Shown piece after piece: positions 35,905 through 45,907 of a stretch of 64,000 nt of DNA (the stretch's first letter is position 1; each line of letters begins with the position of its first letter). The translations under genes and the position numbers were made by a program. The notes beneath the pieces are model-generated. The model was not told the origin of the DNA and did no database searches. It saw only the letters and a program-made list of their open reading frames with translations. This DNA comes from Virgisporangium aurantiacum. GTDB taxonomy: Bacteria > Actinomycetota > Actinomycetes > Mycobacteriales > Micromonosporaceae. The DNA lies in NCBI RefSeq assembly GCF_016863635.1, contig NZ_BOPG01000009.1, positions 310,001 to 374,000 of the forward strand, given 5' to 3'.

Positions 35905-36561
35905 CTAACCCGACGGATGCCGCAGCCCGGGATGATCCGGTGGCAGCGACCGGCGGAGCACCCACCAGCTCGCGGCCAGGCACAACGCGACCAGCGGCCA
36001 CGAGAGCACCACCCGGGCGGCGCCGAGGGCAACCACCTGGTCGGCCATGTACAAGGGGACGAACACCGCAAGCCGAACGAGGTACTGCCCCACCCAGACC
36101 CAGCTGGCCCGCATGTACGCCCGCAGCAGGGCCGGGTCGCGCCGCCACCGGGTCCGCTGGCCGAGCACCAGGCCGACGATGACGCCGAGGAACGGCCAGC
36201 GGATCAGGATGCTCGCCGCCCACGCCAACGCGCTCGCCGCGTTCGACAGCACCTGAACCAGGAAGAAGTCGACGGCCCGGCCGGTGTGCAGGGCGATCAC
36301 GGCCGCGACGGCGACGCCCAGCAGGCCGAGCACGACGGCCCGCGGAGCCGACCCGCGCCGCAGTCTCACGATCGAAACCGCGACCCCGACGGCGAGGGCG
36401 GCCGCACAACCCACCGCAATTGCCGTCGAACCCGGCGCGAATCGCTCCGCGATCACCCAGGCGATCACGTAACCGACCCCCGGCAGGGTGGCGTCGACCG
36501 CGCCGCGCCGGCCGCCGAGCAGCCCGGCCAGGCTCTCGTCCTCAGGTAAGGCTTGCCTCAC
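35905..36561 (-). CDS. DUF3159 family membrane protein
   Basis: From GTG 36561 the product is 218 residues with six predicted membrane helices. The block SLAGLLGGRRGAVDATLPGV at the N-terminus and the pairs of short loops match DUF3159, a widespread actinobacterial family of unknown function. The start is unusual: an iron-box-like palindrome covers the first codons, so transcription must begin at or very near the start codon, or the real start lies elsewhere. It is divergent from terD. Confidence 0.8.
   Translation of the reverse strand: MRQALPEDESLAGLLGGRRGAVDATLPGVGYVIAWVIAERFAPGSTAIAVGCAAALAVGVAVSIVRLRRGSAPRAVVLGLLGVAVAAVIALHTGRAVDFFLVQVLSNAASALAWAASILIRWPFLGVIVGLVLGQRTRWRRDPALLRAYMRASWVWVGQYLVRLAVFVPLYMADQVVALGAARVVLSWPLVALCLAASWWVLRRSLPPDHPGLRHPSG
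36542..36560. promoter_or_regulatory. candidate iron box (DtxR/IdeR/DmdR site)
   Basis: The 19-mer TCAGGTAAGGCTTGCCTCA agrees with the actinobacterial iron-box consensus (TWAGGTTAGSCTAACCTWA) at about 14 of 19 positions and is itself a near palindrome. It overlaps the DUF3159 start codon and lies 99 bp upstream of terD. Iron-dependent repression of either gene is inferred. Confidence 0.4.
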
Positions 36562-36658
36562 GAGAGCTATTGAACCAGTGGCAGTGCCTGCGCGGGTTGG
36601 CCCGGGGGGACTAGCCTGGCGGCGGAATACGGCAACCGACTTATCCGAGGAGCCCGCC

Positions 36659-37234
36659 GTGGCAGTACGCCTCACCAAAGGGGCCAACGTCAACCTGAGC
36701 AAGGAGGCACCCGGGCTGACCGCGGTGTTCTTCGGCCTGGGCTGGGACGTCCGCACCACCACCGGTGAAGACTTCGACCTGGACGCGAGCGCCGTCGTGT
36801 GTGGCGCCACCGGCAAGGTCCTCTCCGATCAGCACTTCATCTTCTTCAACAACCTGAAGTCGCCCGACGGCGCCGTCGAGCACGCCGGCGACAACAAGAC
36901 CGGTGTCGGCGAGGGTGACGACGAGGTCGTCAAGGTCAACCTGGCCGGGCTGCCGGCCGACGTCGACAAGATCGCGTTCATCGCGTCGATCTACGACGCC
37001 GAGACCCGCAAGCAGGCCTTCGGGCAGGTCCGCAACGCGTACATCCGCGTGGTGAACCAGGCCGACAACGCCGAACTCGCCCGGTACGACCTGAGCGAGG
37101 ACTACTCGACCGAGACCGCCCTGGTGTTCGGCGAGCTGTACCGCAACGGCGCCGAGTGGAAGTTCCGCGCCGTCGGCCAGGGCTACGCGTCCGGCCTGGC
37201 CGGCGTGGCGTCCGACTTCGGCGTCACTGTCTGA
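36659..37234 (+). CDS. terD: TerD-domain stress protein
   Basis: The 191-residue protein starts at GTG 36659, seven bases after GAGGAG. It has the full TerD fold: MAVRLTKGANVNLSKEAPGL, FGLGWDVRTTTGEDFDLDAS, and the calcium-binding acidic loops around GEDFDLD and GVGEGDDE. TerD proteins bind calcium and belong to tellurite/phage/stress resistance systems. Only one ter gene is present here. A 17-bp palindrome 10 bp downstream is a likely terminator. Confidence 0.93.
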   Translation: MAVRLTKGANVNLSKEAPGLTAVFFGLGWDVRTTTGEDFDLDASAVVCGATGKVLSDQHFIFFNNLKSPDGAVEHAGDNKTGVGEGDDEVVKVNLAGLPADVDKIAFIASIYDAETRKQAFGQVRNAYIRVVNQADNAELARYDLSEDYSTETALVFGELYRNGAEWKFRAVGQGYASGLAGVASDFGVTV

Positions 37235-37243
37235 CAATTCTCC

Positions 37244-37291
37244 CAGCGTCGATCTTGCGGGTGTGCACCCACAGCCGCAAGATCGACGCTG
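37244..37291. terminator. 17-bp perfect palindrome after terD
   Basis: Arms CAGCGTCGATCTTGCGG (37244-37260) and its exact complement (37275-37291) surround a 14-base loop. It lies just after the terD stop. There is no U-tract. It may act as terminator and, like the 14.6/15.6 kb palindrome, may be one copy of a dispersed family. Confidence 0.7.
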
Positions 37292-37390
37292 TGCTGCGCT
37301 AGCGGTAACTCGATCTCGCGATTAAGGTGCGGGGACCAACCTTTACTCGGATCGTCCGGCACGTTCCTGCCGGTGAAGGGATGTTCCACC

Positions 37391-38503
<1,113 letters not shown>

Positions 38504-38520
38504 ACTCATTCACCGCGATC

Positions 38521-38552
38521 GGAGACCCAGGCCCGCACGGGCCTGGGTCTCC
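38521..38552. terminator. bidirectional terminator between msiK and the Hsp70-like gene
   Basis: A perfect 14-bp stem GGAGACCCAGGCCC/GGGCCTGGGTCTCC with a 4-base loop, followed at once by a second small hairpin (CCGGCG-TTT-CGCCGG, ending about 38566). It separates two convergent genes. Confidence 0.88.
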
Positions 38553-38568
38553 GGCGTTTCGCCGGTGG

Positions 38569-41340
38569 TCACTCGGCGAAGCGCCAGACCTTCCATTCCT
38601 TCTCCGCGGCGCAGACCAGGAACGTGGCGTTCCACGAGCAACTGCTCGTGGACACGTTGATCGAGCCGAGCGCGGTGCGCTTGCCGTCGATCGTGACGCC
38701 GTCGAGGGCCACGTCGTCGGCGTACGTCGAGAACTGGCGGGAGAACAGCAGCGAGCTCGACGGGTTCACCCGCACGCCGACCGTGGCCTTCGCGTCGTCG
38801 GGGATCACCTGGTTGCCGTCGGCGTCGAAGAGCTGGCTGACCGGGGTGGAGCCGTCGGTGGTCGCCAGCACGCCGGTGCCCATCGGCTCCAGCCTGTTGA
38901 CGCCGGGCGCCGCCTTGCGCCAGGCCAGCTTCCCCGCCTCGGTGTCGACGGCGACCACCTGGGTCGACTTGGCGTCGGACCCGTTGTGCTCGATGAAGCA
39001 GAGGCGGTTCTCGCCGCACAGGACCGGCGGCGTGGTGACCTTGCGGGCGCTGTTCGCCTCGGTGAAGATGACGCGGGCCTTGCCCGGCTTGGTCAGGTCG
39101 TACTCGCGTACCTGGTACCCGTTGGAGACCACGACCAGGTACGCCTTGTCACCGGCGGCCAGGATCGGGGTCTCCGAGTCGACCTCCACACCGGTCACCG
39201 TCCGCTGCTTGCCGCTGGCCACCTCGACCACCCGCATGCCCTGGTCCTTGTCGAACTGGAGCAGCCGCGCACCGTCACCCGGGGTGACCCGCACCTGGTC
39301 GCCGCTCATCGACGCCACGCTGGCCTCGTCGCCGGCCTCGACCTTGACGTTGCGGGTGGCCAGCGCGTTGTTCTCGTCGTCGGTGCGGTTGCCGAGGCCC
39401 CACTTCTGGTTGCCGGTGCGCCAGTCGAGGCCGCTGACCGACTTGCCGTCCTCGGACTGCACCACGATCGCGGCCTCGAAGAAGAGGACCCGCTCGTTGG
39501 AGGTCACGTCGCGCTGCCACTTCGGCGAGCCGTTGCCCGGGTCGAGCACGAACATCGGCTCGGGCTCCGACGAGCTGATCGAGCCCGGGAACAGCACGAT
39601 GCCGGCCGGCCCGGCGTACATCTTCTCCCAGACGTCGGCGCCGGCGGGCGCCTGCTTCTGCCACAGCCGCTTCCCGGTGGCGACGTTGACCGCGGCGACG
39701 TCGACCGCCTTGTCACGCGTCCAGGCGAGGTAGGTGACGTCGCCGAGCGTGTAGCTGGCGACCCGGTCGGGCGAGCCGTCGCCGTAGGGCACGGTGGGCC
39801 CGGTGGACTTGAGCGCCACGAAGTCGACCGGCGTCTCGCGGGTGAAGTACCACCAGCCGCCGGCCGCGACCAGGGCGAGCACGAGCAGCACGCCGACGGC
39901 CGAGGCGAGCACCCCGGCCCGCTGCCACAGCCGCCGGGGCGCCGGCGGAGAGACGACCGGGAGAGGCGGCGCGGCCATCGGTCCGGGCGGGGCGGACATC
40001 GGTTCCGAGGACAGGTACGGCGCCGGCGACGCCGGACCGATCGGCCCGGATCCGGCACCGGTCTGGTCCCCGTACCCGGCCGGGCCGTACACACCGGTGC
40101 CGGCCGGGCCATACCCGCCGGTGCCGGTGGGACCGTAGGTGGTCGTGCCGGGCCCGCCGGATACCGGGCCCGCCGCCGGTCCGGACACCGGTGCCATGGC
40201 CGGCCCCGACACCGGCGCCGCGACCGGCCCGGAGACCGGCGCGGCCTGCGCGGCGGATGCGGCCGATGCGGCCAACTCCGCGATCGCACCCTCGGCGACC
40301 GGCAGTTCCGGCTGTTCGAGCACCGTCGGGGCGATGCCGAGGTCGTGGTGCAGCAGCCGCGCCGCCAGCGGCAGCCGGGACGAGCCGCCCACCAGGAACA
40401 GGCCGGCCAACGCGTCGGGGCGCAGGCCGCAGGCGCGGATCACGGCGCCGGTCTCGTGCACCGCCCGCCGCAGCAGCGGCGTCGCCACCGATTCGAGTTC
40501 CTCCCGGGTGAGGTGCACCGCGGCGTCCAGGCCCGGGACCGTCACGGGGGCGACCGCCACCCGGGAGAGCATTTCCTTCGCGCCGCGCACGTCGTCCCAG
40601 AAGAGCCGGCGGTCGCGCCGCTGCGCCGTGGTGGTGGGGTTGGCCAGCGCCGACCAGACATCCGGACGGGTGCCGGAGATCATGCGGCCCAGGTGCTCGA
40701 CGAGCGCGAAGTCGATGTCGAGCCCGCCGAGGTCCTCGATGCCGCCGGAGCCGAGCACGGAGAACTGGGCGCCGTCGTTGCGGACGACCGCGATGTCGAG
40801 CGTGCCGCCGCCGAAGTCGAACACCGCGAGCGACGACCCGAACGGCACGGGACGGCGCAGCACGTCGGCGAAGTAGCGGGCGGCGCCGACCGGCTCGGGC
40901 ACCAGTTTCACCGGTGGCCAACCGGCCAGCGCGGCGGCCTCGACCAGCATGTCGCGCCGGCGCGAGCCCCACGAGGCCGGGTAGGTGAGCGCCGCCGGTG
41001 GCAGATGACCGACCGCCTCCAGCGCCGCCCGGCCGACCCCGCCGAGTACGGCGGCGAGCAGGTGCACGGCGGGGACCTCGCGGTCACCCAGCAGCACCGC
41101 ACCCTCGTCGATGCGGCGCTTCGGGTTCGGTTCGTAGCGGGCCGGCTCCACCTGGGCCAGCCGGTGCGCGTCCCGCCCGACGTGCAGGCGGCCGTGCTCG
41201 TCGAGGTAGACACCGGACGGGAGCACCGGTACGCCGTCGACGAGCAGCGGCCGGGTGCGGCCGTCCGGCCACCGGACGACCGCAACCGTGTTCGAGGTGC
41301 CCAGATCGACACCCATCGCGTAGCCGTGCGGAGCGGTCAC
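38569..41340 (-). CDS. transmembrane Hsp70-like ATPase fused to an extracellular PQQ-like beta-propeller
   Basis: From GTG 41340 the product is 923 residues. Residues ~8-355 are an Hsp70/actin-fold ATPase with MGVDLGTSNTVAV, VFDFGGGTLDIAVV and LVGGSSRLPL; the peptide-binding domain is absent. A Pro/Gly linker (~365-470, repeated APVSGP and YGP units) leads to one TM helix (~475-498). The C-terminal ~420 residues contain propeller-like strands (VNVATGKRLWQK, DWRTGNQKWG, VDTEAGKLAWRK). The topology is ATPase inside, propeller outside. ATG 41316 is an alternative start. It lies 23 bp after rlmB. The role may be transmembrane signalling or envelope control; this is inference. Confidence 0.85.
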   Translation of the reverse strand: MTAPHGYAMGVDLGTSNTVAVVRWPDGRTRPLLVDGVPVLPSGVYLDEHGRLHVGRDAHRLAQVEPARYEPNPKRRIDEGAVLLGDREVPAVHLLAAVLGGVGRAALEAVGHLPPAALTYPASWGSRRRDMLVEAAALAGWPPVKLVPEPVGAARYFADVLRRPVPFGSSLAVFDFGGGTLDIAVVRNDGAQFSVLGSGGIEDLGGLDIDFALVEHLGRMISGTRPDVWSALANPTTTAQRRDRRLFWDDVRGAKEMLSRVAVAPVTVPGLDAAVHLTREELESVATPLLRRAVHETGAVIRACGLRPDALAGLFLVGGSSRLPLAARLLHHDLGIAPTVLEQPELPVAEGAIAELAASAASAAQAAPVSGPVAAPVSGPAMAPVSGPAAGPVSGGPGTTTYGPTGTGGYGPAGTGVYGPAGYGDQTGAGSGPIGPASPAPYLSSEPMSAPPGPMAAPPLPVVSPPAPRRLWQRAGVLASAVGVLLVLALVAAGGWWYFTRETPVDFVALKSTGPTVPYGDGSPDRVASYTLGDVTYLAWTRDKAVDVAAVNVATGKRLWQKQAPAGADVWEKMYAGPAGIVLFPGSISSSEPEPMFVLDPGNGSPKWQRDVTSNERVLFFEAAIVVQSEDGKSVSGLDWRTGNQKWGLGNRTDDENNALATRNVKVEAGDEASVASMSGDQVRVTPGDGARLLQFDKDQGMRVVEVASGKQRTVTGVEVDSETPILAAGDKAYLVVVSNGYQVREYDLTKPGKARVIFTEANSARKVTTPPVLCGENRLCFIEHNGSDAKSTQVVAVDTEAGKLAWRKAAPGVNRLEPMGTGVLATTDGSTPVSQLFDADGNQVIPDDAKATVGVRVNPSSSLLFSRQFSTYADDVALDGVTIDGKRTALGSINVSTSSCSWNATFLVCAAEKEWKVWRFAE

Positions 41341-41363
41341 CGCGCCGAGATTACGCCCGCTGG

Positions 41364-42584
41364 TCAACCGCGCCTACGCGCCACCTCCGCCAGCGCCACC
41401 GCCGCCGCGACCGACGCGTTGAGCGACTCGATGTCGGACGACATCGGGATGCGGACCCGCAGGTCGCACGACTCGCCCACGAGCCGGGACAGGCCCCGAC
41501 CCTCGGAACCGACCACGATCACGATCGGGCCGACCGCCGCTTCCAGCGCGTACAACGACACTTCGCCGTCGGCGTCGAGCCCGGCGACGATGAACCCGGC
41601 CTGCTGGCAGGCCTTGATCGAACGGGTGAGGTTCGTGACCCGGGCCACCGGTACCCGGGCCGCGGCGCCGGCGCTGGTGCGCCACGCGGTCGCGGTGATG
41701 CCGGCCGCCCGCCGCTCGGGGAAGAAGACGCCGTTGGCACCGAACGCGGCCGCCGAGCGCAGCACCGCGCCGAGGTTGCGCGGATCGGTGAGCCCGTCGA
41801 TCGCGACGAGCAGCGGCGCCGTCTGTTCCAGCGACGCGGCGAGCATGTCCTCGAACGCCTCGTACGCGAACGGCGGCACCTGGACGCCGATGCCCTGGTG
41901 CAGCACCCCACCGGTCATCCGGTCGAGTTCGCCGCGGCTGATCTCCAGCAGCGGGATGCCCCGGTCGCCGGCGGTGCGGACCGCCTCGGCGACCCGCTCG
42001 TCGATGTCGAGGCCCTGCGCCACGTAGAGCGCGGTGACCGGCACGTGCGCGCGCAGCGCCTCCACCACCGGGTTGCGCCCGACGAGCAGTTCCGGAACGT
42101 CCTTCGGCGGGGTGCTCTTGCGCCCGGGCGCCACCCGTGGACCGGTCGGCCGGCCGGGAGCGCGTCCGGGGGTGCGGCTTTGCGCGGCGCGACGCGCCTT
42201 CGCCGCGGCCCGGTCGGTCGCCGCTGTGCGCGCGACGCCCGCGGCACCGGCCCGGCCGCCGCCGGTCTTGCCGGCCGCCTTCGACGCGCCGGCTTTCGCC
42301 TTCCCGCCGCCGCCGATGCCGCGTTCCCACGCCGTGCCCTTGCCGCTGCCGGCCTTCGGTGCCCGACCCTCGGCGGCCGCGGCGCGGCGTTCCTTGTCCT
42401 GCCGCCACGCGGTGCGCTTCGGGATGTCGCCCGTGCCCTCGTAGGCCTTGTGCCATGGGCGTTCCTCGGCGGGCAGGGTGCGACCCCGGCCCTCGAGCGA
42501 CTGGCGGCGCTTGCCACCGGAGCCGACCGTGGCGCCCTTCTTGCTGGTTGTTCGCTTGTTACGGCGCTGATCGTTACCGGGCAT
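41364..42584 (-). CDS. rlmB: 23S rRNA (guanosine-2'-O)-methyltransferase, SpoU/TrmH family
   Basis: The 406-residue protein has a long basic, low-complexity N-terminus (~1-160, rich in Lys, Arg, Ala, Gly), typical of actinobacterial RlmB. A substrate-binding domain follows ([20 protein letters not shown]), then the knotted SPOUT domain with [28 protein letters not shown] and [20 protein letters not shown]. It methylates G2251-type sites of 23S rRNA. ATG 42584 lies inside the 3' end of cysS (11-bp overlap), so the two form an operon, a conserved pairing in Actinobacteria. Confidence 0.93.
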   Translation of the reverse strand: MPGNDQRRNKRTTSKKGATVGSGGKRRQSLEGRGRTLPAEERPWHKAYEGTGDIPKRTAWRQDKERRAAAAEGRAPKAGSGKGTAWERGIGGGGKAKAGASKAAGKTGGGRAGAAGVARTAATDRAAAKARRAAQSRTPGRAPGRPTGPRVAPGRKSTPPKDVPELLVGRNPVVEALRAHVPVTALYVAQGLDIDERVAEAVRTAGDRGIPLLEISRGELDRMTGGVLHQGIGVQVPPFAYEAFEDMLAASLEQTAPLLVAIDGLTDPRNLGAVLRSAAAFGANGVFFPERRAAGITATAWRTSAGAAARVPVARVTNLTRSIKACQQAGFIVAGLDADGEVSLYALEAAVGPIVIVVGSEGRGLSRLVGESCDLRVRIPMSSDIESLNASVAAAVALAEVARRRG

Positions 42585-43983
42585 CGACCGTCCACCTTGG
42601 ACCGTTGGGAGTGTCTTCCACCACGACGCCGGCGGCGCGTAGCTGATCGCGGATGGCGTCGGCCGCCGCCCAGTCCTTACGACCGCGGGCGTCGGTGCGC
42701 TGTTGCAGGGCGAGCGCCACCAGGGCGGCCACCACCGGCTCCAGCCGGCCACCCGCGTCGGTCCACTGTGGATCGAGCGGGTCGATCCCCAGTAGCGCGG
42801 TCATCGCCCGTACCGAGGCCAGCGCTGCGCGCGTCTCCTCGTCTTTTCCGGACGTGAGCGCGGCATTGCCGTCACGGACGGCCTCGTGCACGACGGCGAG
42901 TGCGCGCGATGTATTGAGGTCGTCGTCCATGGCCGTGACGAACTCCGCCGGCAACTCGGTGGCCGGCTCGACCACGCCGACGACCTCGGTGGCGCGGACG
43001 GCGAAGTTCTCGATGCGCTGGTACGCGGCGGCGGCCTCGAACAGCGCCTCGTCGCTGTACTCGATGACCGACCGGTAGTGCGGCGCCTGGAGGTAATAAC
43101 GCACCTCGACCGGCCGCAGGCCCTTCTCGACCAGCGACTCCAGCGAGATCACGTTGCCGACCGAGTTGGCCATCTTGGCGTCGCCGAGCCGCAGCAGGGC
43201 GTGGTGCACCCAGAACCGGGCGAACGGCATGCCGGCCGCGTGCGACTGGGCGACCTCGTTCTCGTGGTGCGGGAACCGCAGGTCGAGCCCGCCGCCGTGG
43301 ATGTCGAACTCCTCGCCGAGGAACCGCCACGTCATCGCCGAGCACTCGATGTGCCAGCCCGGCCGGCCCGGCCCCCACGGCGACACCCACTGCGCCTCCG
43401 GCGGCTCGTCGGCCTTGGCGCCCTTCCAGAGCGCGAAGTCGCGCGGGTCGCGCTTGGCTCGCTGCGGCGCGTCGGTGGCGGGCTCCATCTCGTCGATCCG
43501 CTGGCCGCTGAGGGAGCCGTACCGCTGGAACGAGCGGACGTCGAAGTAGACGTCGCCACTGCCGTCGTCGGCCACGTAGGCGTGGCCCTTGTCGATCAAG
43601 CGCTTGATCAGCTCGTGGATCTCGGTGATCACCCCGGTGGCCCGCGGCTCGTAGGTGGGCGGCAGGACGCCGAGCTTCGCGTAGGTGGCGTCGAGGATCT
43701 TCTCGTTCGTGTAGGCGAGCGCCCAGAACGGAACGTTCTTCGCTTCCGCCTTGACGATCACCTTGTCGTCGACGTCGGTGATGTTCCGGATGAACGTGAC
43801 CTCGTAGCCGGCGCGCAGCAGCCAGCGCCGGAGCACGTCGTAGTTGACCCCGGAGCGGAGATGACCGATGTGCGGCCCGGCCTGCACGGTGACCCCACAC
43901 AGATAGACACTCACCTGGCCGGGAACGCGCGGCGTGAAGTCGCGCACCGAACGGGTAGCGGTGTCGTAAAGCCTCAGGGTCAC
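42574..43983 (-). CDS. cysS: cysteinyl-tRNA synthetase
   Basis: The 469-residue class I synthetase charges tRNA-Cys. It has the HIGH motif (38-41, within [12 protein letters not shown]), zinc ligands starting with C29 and later GWHIECSAM and HHENE, and KMANS in place of KMSKS. The C-terminal anticodon-binding domain is present. Length is normal for the family. The GTG start is at 43983. It overlaps rlmB; fumC ends 10 bp upstream on the same strand. Confidence 0.96.
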   Translation of the reverse strand: MTLRLYDTATRSVRDFTPRVPGQVSVYLCGVTVQAGPHIGHLRSGVNYDVLRRWLLRAGYEVTFIRNITDVDDKVIVKAEAKNVPFWALAYTNEKILDATYAKLGVLPPTYEPRATGVITEIHELIKRLIDKGHAYVADDGSGDVYFDVRSFQRYGSLSGQRIDEMEPATDAPQRAKRDPRDFALWKGAKADEPPEAQWVSPWGPGRPGWHIECSAMTWRFLGEEFDIHGGGLDLRFPHHENEVAQSHAAGMPFARFWVHHALLRLGDAKMANSVGNVISLESLVEKGLRPVEVRYYLQAPHYRSVIEYSDEALFEAAAAYQRIENFAVRATEVVGVVEPATELPAEFVTAMDDDLNTSRALAVVHEAVRDGNAALTSGKDEETRAALASVRAMTALLGIDPLDPQWTDAGGRLEPVVAALVALALQQRTDARGRKDWAAADAIRDQLRAAGVVVEDTPNGPRWTVDAR

Positions 43984-43993
43984 GCGTTCTAGG

Positions 43994-45376
43994 TTACGGG
44001 TGCGTCATGCGAAGAACATCAAGGGCCTCGTCGAGCTGCTCCTCTGTCAGCTTCCCGTCCTTGATGTGCCCGCGCTCGACCACGATCTCGCGGATCGTGC
44101 GGTTCTCCTTGAGAGCCTGCTTCGCGATCGAGGCCGCCTCGTCGTAGCCGATGTACTTGTTCAGCGGCGTGACGATCGACGGCGATCCCTCGGCGTATCC
44201 GCGGGCCACCTCGATGTTGGCCGCCAGGCCGGCGACGCAGCGGTCGGCCAGCAGCCGGCTCGAGTTCGACAGCAGCCGGATCGACGCCAGCAGGTTCGAC
44301 GCCATCACCGGGATCATCACGTTCAGCTCGAAGTCGCCCTGGCTGCCGGCGAACGTGACCGCGGCGTCGTTGCCGATGACCTGCGCGCACACCATGCGCA
44401 CCGCCTCGGGCACCACCGGGTTCACCTTGCCCGGCATGATCGACGAGCCCGGCTGCAGGTCGGGGATCGCCAGCTCGCGCAGGCCGGCCCGCGGCCCGGA
44501 GCCCATCCACCGGATGTCGTTGACGATCTTGTATAGGCCGACCGCGATCACCCGCAGCTGCCCCGACGCCTCGACCAGCGCGTCGCGCGCGCCCTGCGCC
44601 TCGAAGTGGTTGCGCGCCTCGGTGAGCGGCAGGCCGGTGTCGGCGACCAGCCGCTCGATCACCCGGGCGGCGAACCCGGCCGGGGTGTTGATGCCGGTGC
44701 CGACGGCGGTGCCGCCCAGCGGCAGTTCGGCGAGGCGGGGCAGCGTGGCGCGCAGGCGCTCGATGCCGTAGCGCACCTGCGCGGCGTACCCGCCGAACTC
44801 CTGGCCCAGCGTGACGGGCGTCGCGTCCATGAGGTGGGTGCGACCCGATTTGACCACATTTTCGAACGCCGACGCCTTCGTCTCGAGCGCGGCGGCGAGG
44901 TGGTCGAGGGCCGGGAGGAGATCGGTGGTCACCGCCGCGGTCGCGGCCAGGTGGACGCTCGAGGGAAAAACGTCATTGGACGACTGTGAGGCGTTCACGT
45001 GGTCGTTCGGGTGGACCTTCCCGCCCGTCGCGGCCGAGGCGATGGACGCCAGCACCTCGTTCATGTTCATGTTCGAGCTCGTACCCGAGCCGGTCTGGAA
45101 CACGTCGACGGGGAAGTGCCCGTCGTGGTTGTTGCCGGCCACCTCGGCGGCGGCGGCGACGATCGCGTCGGCGATCGACCGGTCGAGCACACCGAGGTCG
45201 GCGTTGACGGCGGCGGCCGCCCCCTTGATCTGGGCCAGCGCCCGGATGTGCGCCGACTCCAGCCGCTGGCCGGAGATCGGAAAGTTCTCCACGGCGCGCT
45301 GCGTCTGCGCCCGGTACAGGGCATCCGCCGGAACCTTGACCTCGCCCATGGTGTCGCGTTCGATCCGGTACTCCAT
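43994..45376 (-). CDS. fumC: class II fumarate hydratase
   Basis: The 460-residue enzyme interconverts fumarate and malate in the TCA cycle. Diagnostic segments are [14 protein letters not shown], the substrate block [35 protein letters not shown] and the lyase signature [11 protein letters not shown]. Length and all motifs are typical. ATG 45376 has no close in-frame rival. It may be cotranscribed with cysS, whose start is 10 bp downstream. Confidence 0.96.
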   Translation of the reverse strand: MEYRIERDTMGEVKVPADALYRAQTQRAVENFPISGQRLESAHIRALAQIKGAAAAVNADLGVLDRSIADAIVAAAAEVAGNNHDGHFPVDVFQTGSGTSSNMNMNEVLASIASAATGGKVHPNDHVNASQSSNDVFPSSVHLAATAAVTTDLLPALDHLAAALETKASAFENVVKSGRTHLMDATPVTLGQEFGGYAAQVRYGIERLRATLPRLAELPLGGTAVGTGINTPAGFAARVIERLVADTGLPLTEARNHFEAQGARDALVEASGQLRVIAVGLYKIVNDIRWMGSGPRAGLRELAIPDLQPGSSIMPGKVNPVVPEAVRMVCAQVIGNDAAVTFAGSQGDFELNVMIPVMASNLLASIRLLSNSSRLLADRCVAGLAANIEVARGYAEGSPSIVTPLNKYIGYDEAASIAKQALKENRTIREIVVERGHIKDGKLTEEQLDEALDVLRMTHP

Positions 45377-45463
45377 GGCCTACATATTGCCTTGCGCCGT
45401 CGTGTCGAAATCCGCGGGCCTGCTCCGACGTCCTGGTGACACACCGACACGATGGAGGAAGCC

Positions 45464-45907
45464 ATGACCACTCTCGCCACCCGCCGCACGTCCCGGGTCG
45501 CCAACATCGCCACCTGGGTCGTCCAGGTCGTGGTCGGCCTGATGTTCGTCGGCGGCGGTATGGCCAAACTCTTCGGCGACCCGACGATGGTCGACCTGTT
45601 CGACGAGATCGGTGCCGGGGACTGGCTGCGCTACTTCGTCGGCGCGTGCGAGGTCGCCGGGGGCATCGGGCTGATGATCCCGTGGCTGTGCGGGCTGGCG
45701 GCGGCCGCGTTGAGCGCGCTGGTCGTCGGTGCGATCGTCACCAACGTCGCGGTGGTCGACGAGAACCCGGCGCTGCCGATCGTCTACCTGGTTGTCCTTG
45801 CCGCGATCACCTGGCGCCGGCGCGACCGCCTCACGCCCCGCGGTCTCATGCCCCGCGGTCTCATGCCCCGCGGTCTCATGCCCCGCGGTCTCATGCCCCG
45901 CCGGTAA
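45464..45907 (+). CDS. DoxX-like membrane protein with C-terminal tandem repeat
   Basis: From ATG 45464 (GGAGG upstream) the product is 147 residues with four membrane helices. FVGGGMAKLFGD and FVGACEVAGGIGLMIPWL match the DoxX-like/DUF family of small membrane proteins. Its last residues are four copies of PRGLM followed by PRR, encoded by a perfect 15-bp tandem repeat. A short cytoplasmic tail is expected. The repeat overlaps the 3' end of the convergent propeller gene. Confidence 0.8.
   Translation: MTTLATRRTSRVANIATWVVQVVVGLMFVGGGMAKLFGDPTMVDLFDEIGAGDWLRYFVGACEVAGGIGLMIPWLCGLAAAALSALVVGAIVTNVAVVDENPALPIVYLVVLAAITWRRRDRLTPRGLMPRGLMPRGLMPRGLMPRR
45836..45895 (+). repeat. four perfect 15-bp tandem repeats
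   Basis: The unit CCCCGCGGTCTCATG occurs four times without change, then a partial copy. It encodes PRGLM repeats in the DoxX-like protein, and the stop codon of the convergent gene lies in its last unit. Confidence 0.95.

Noticed and set aside
36562-36816. N-terminal extension of the DUF3159 frame to 36816
   Set aside because: It would run antisense into terD, whose start and motifs are clear; the family normally begins near the chosen start.
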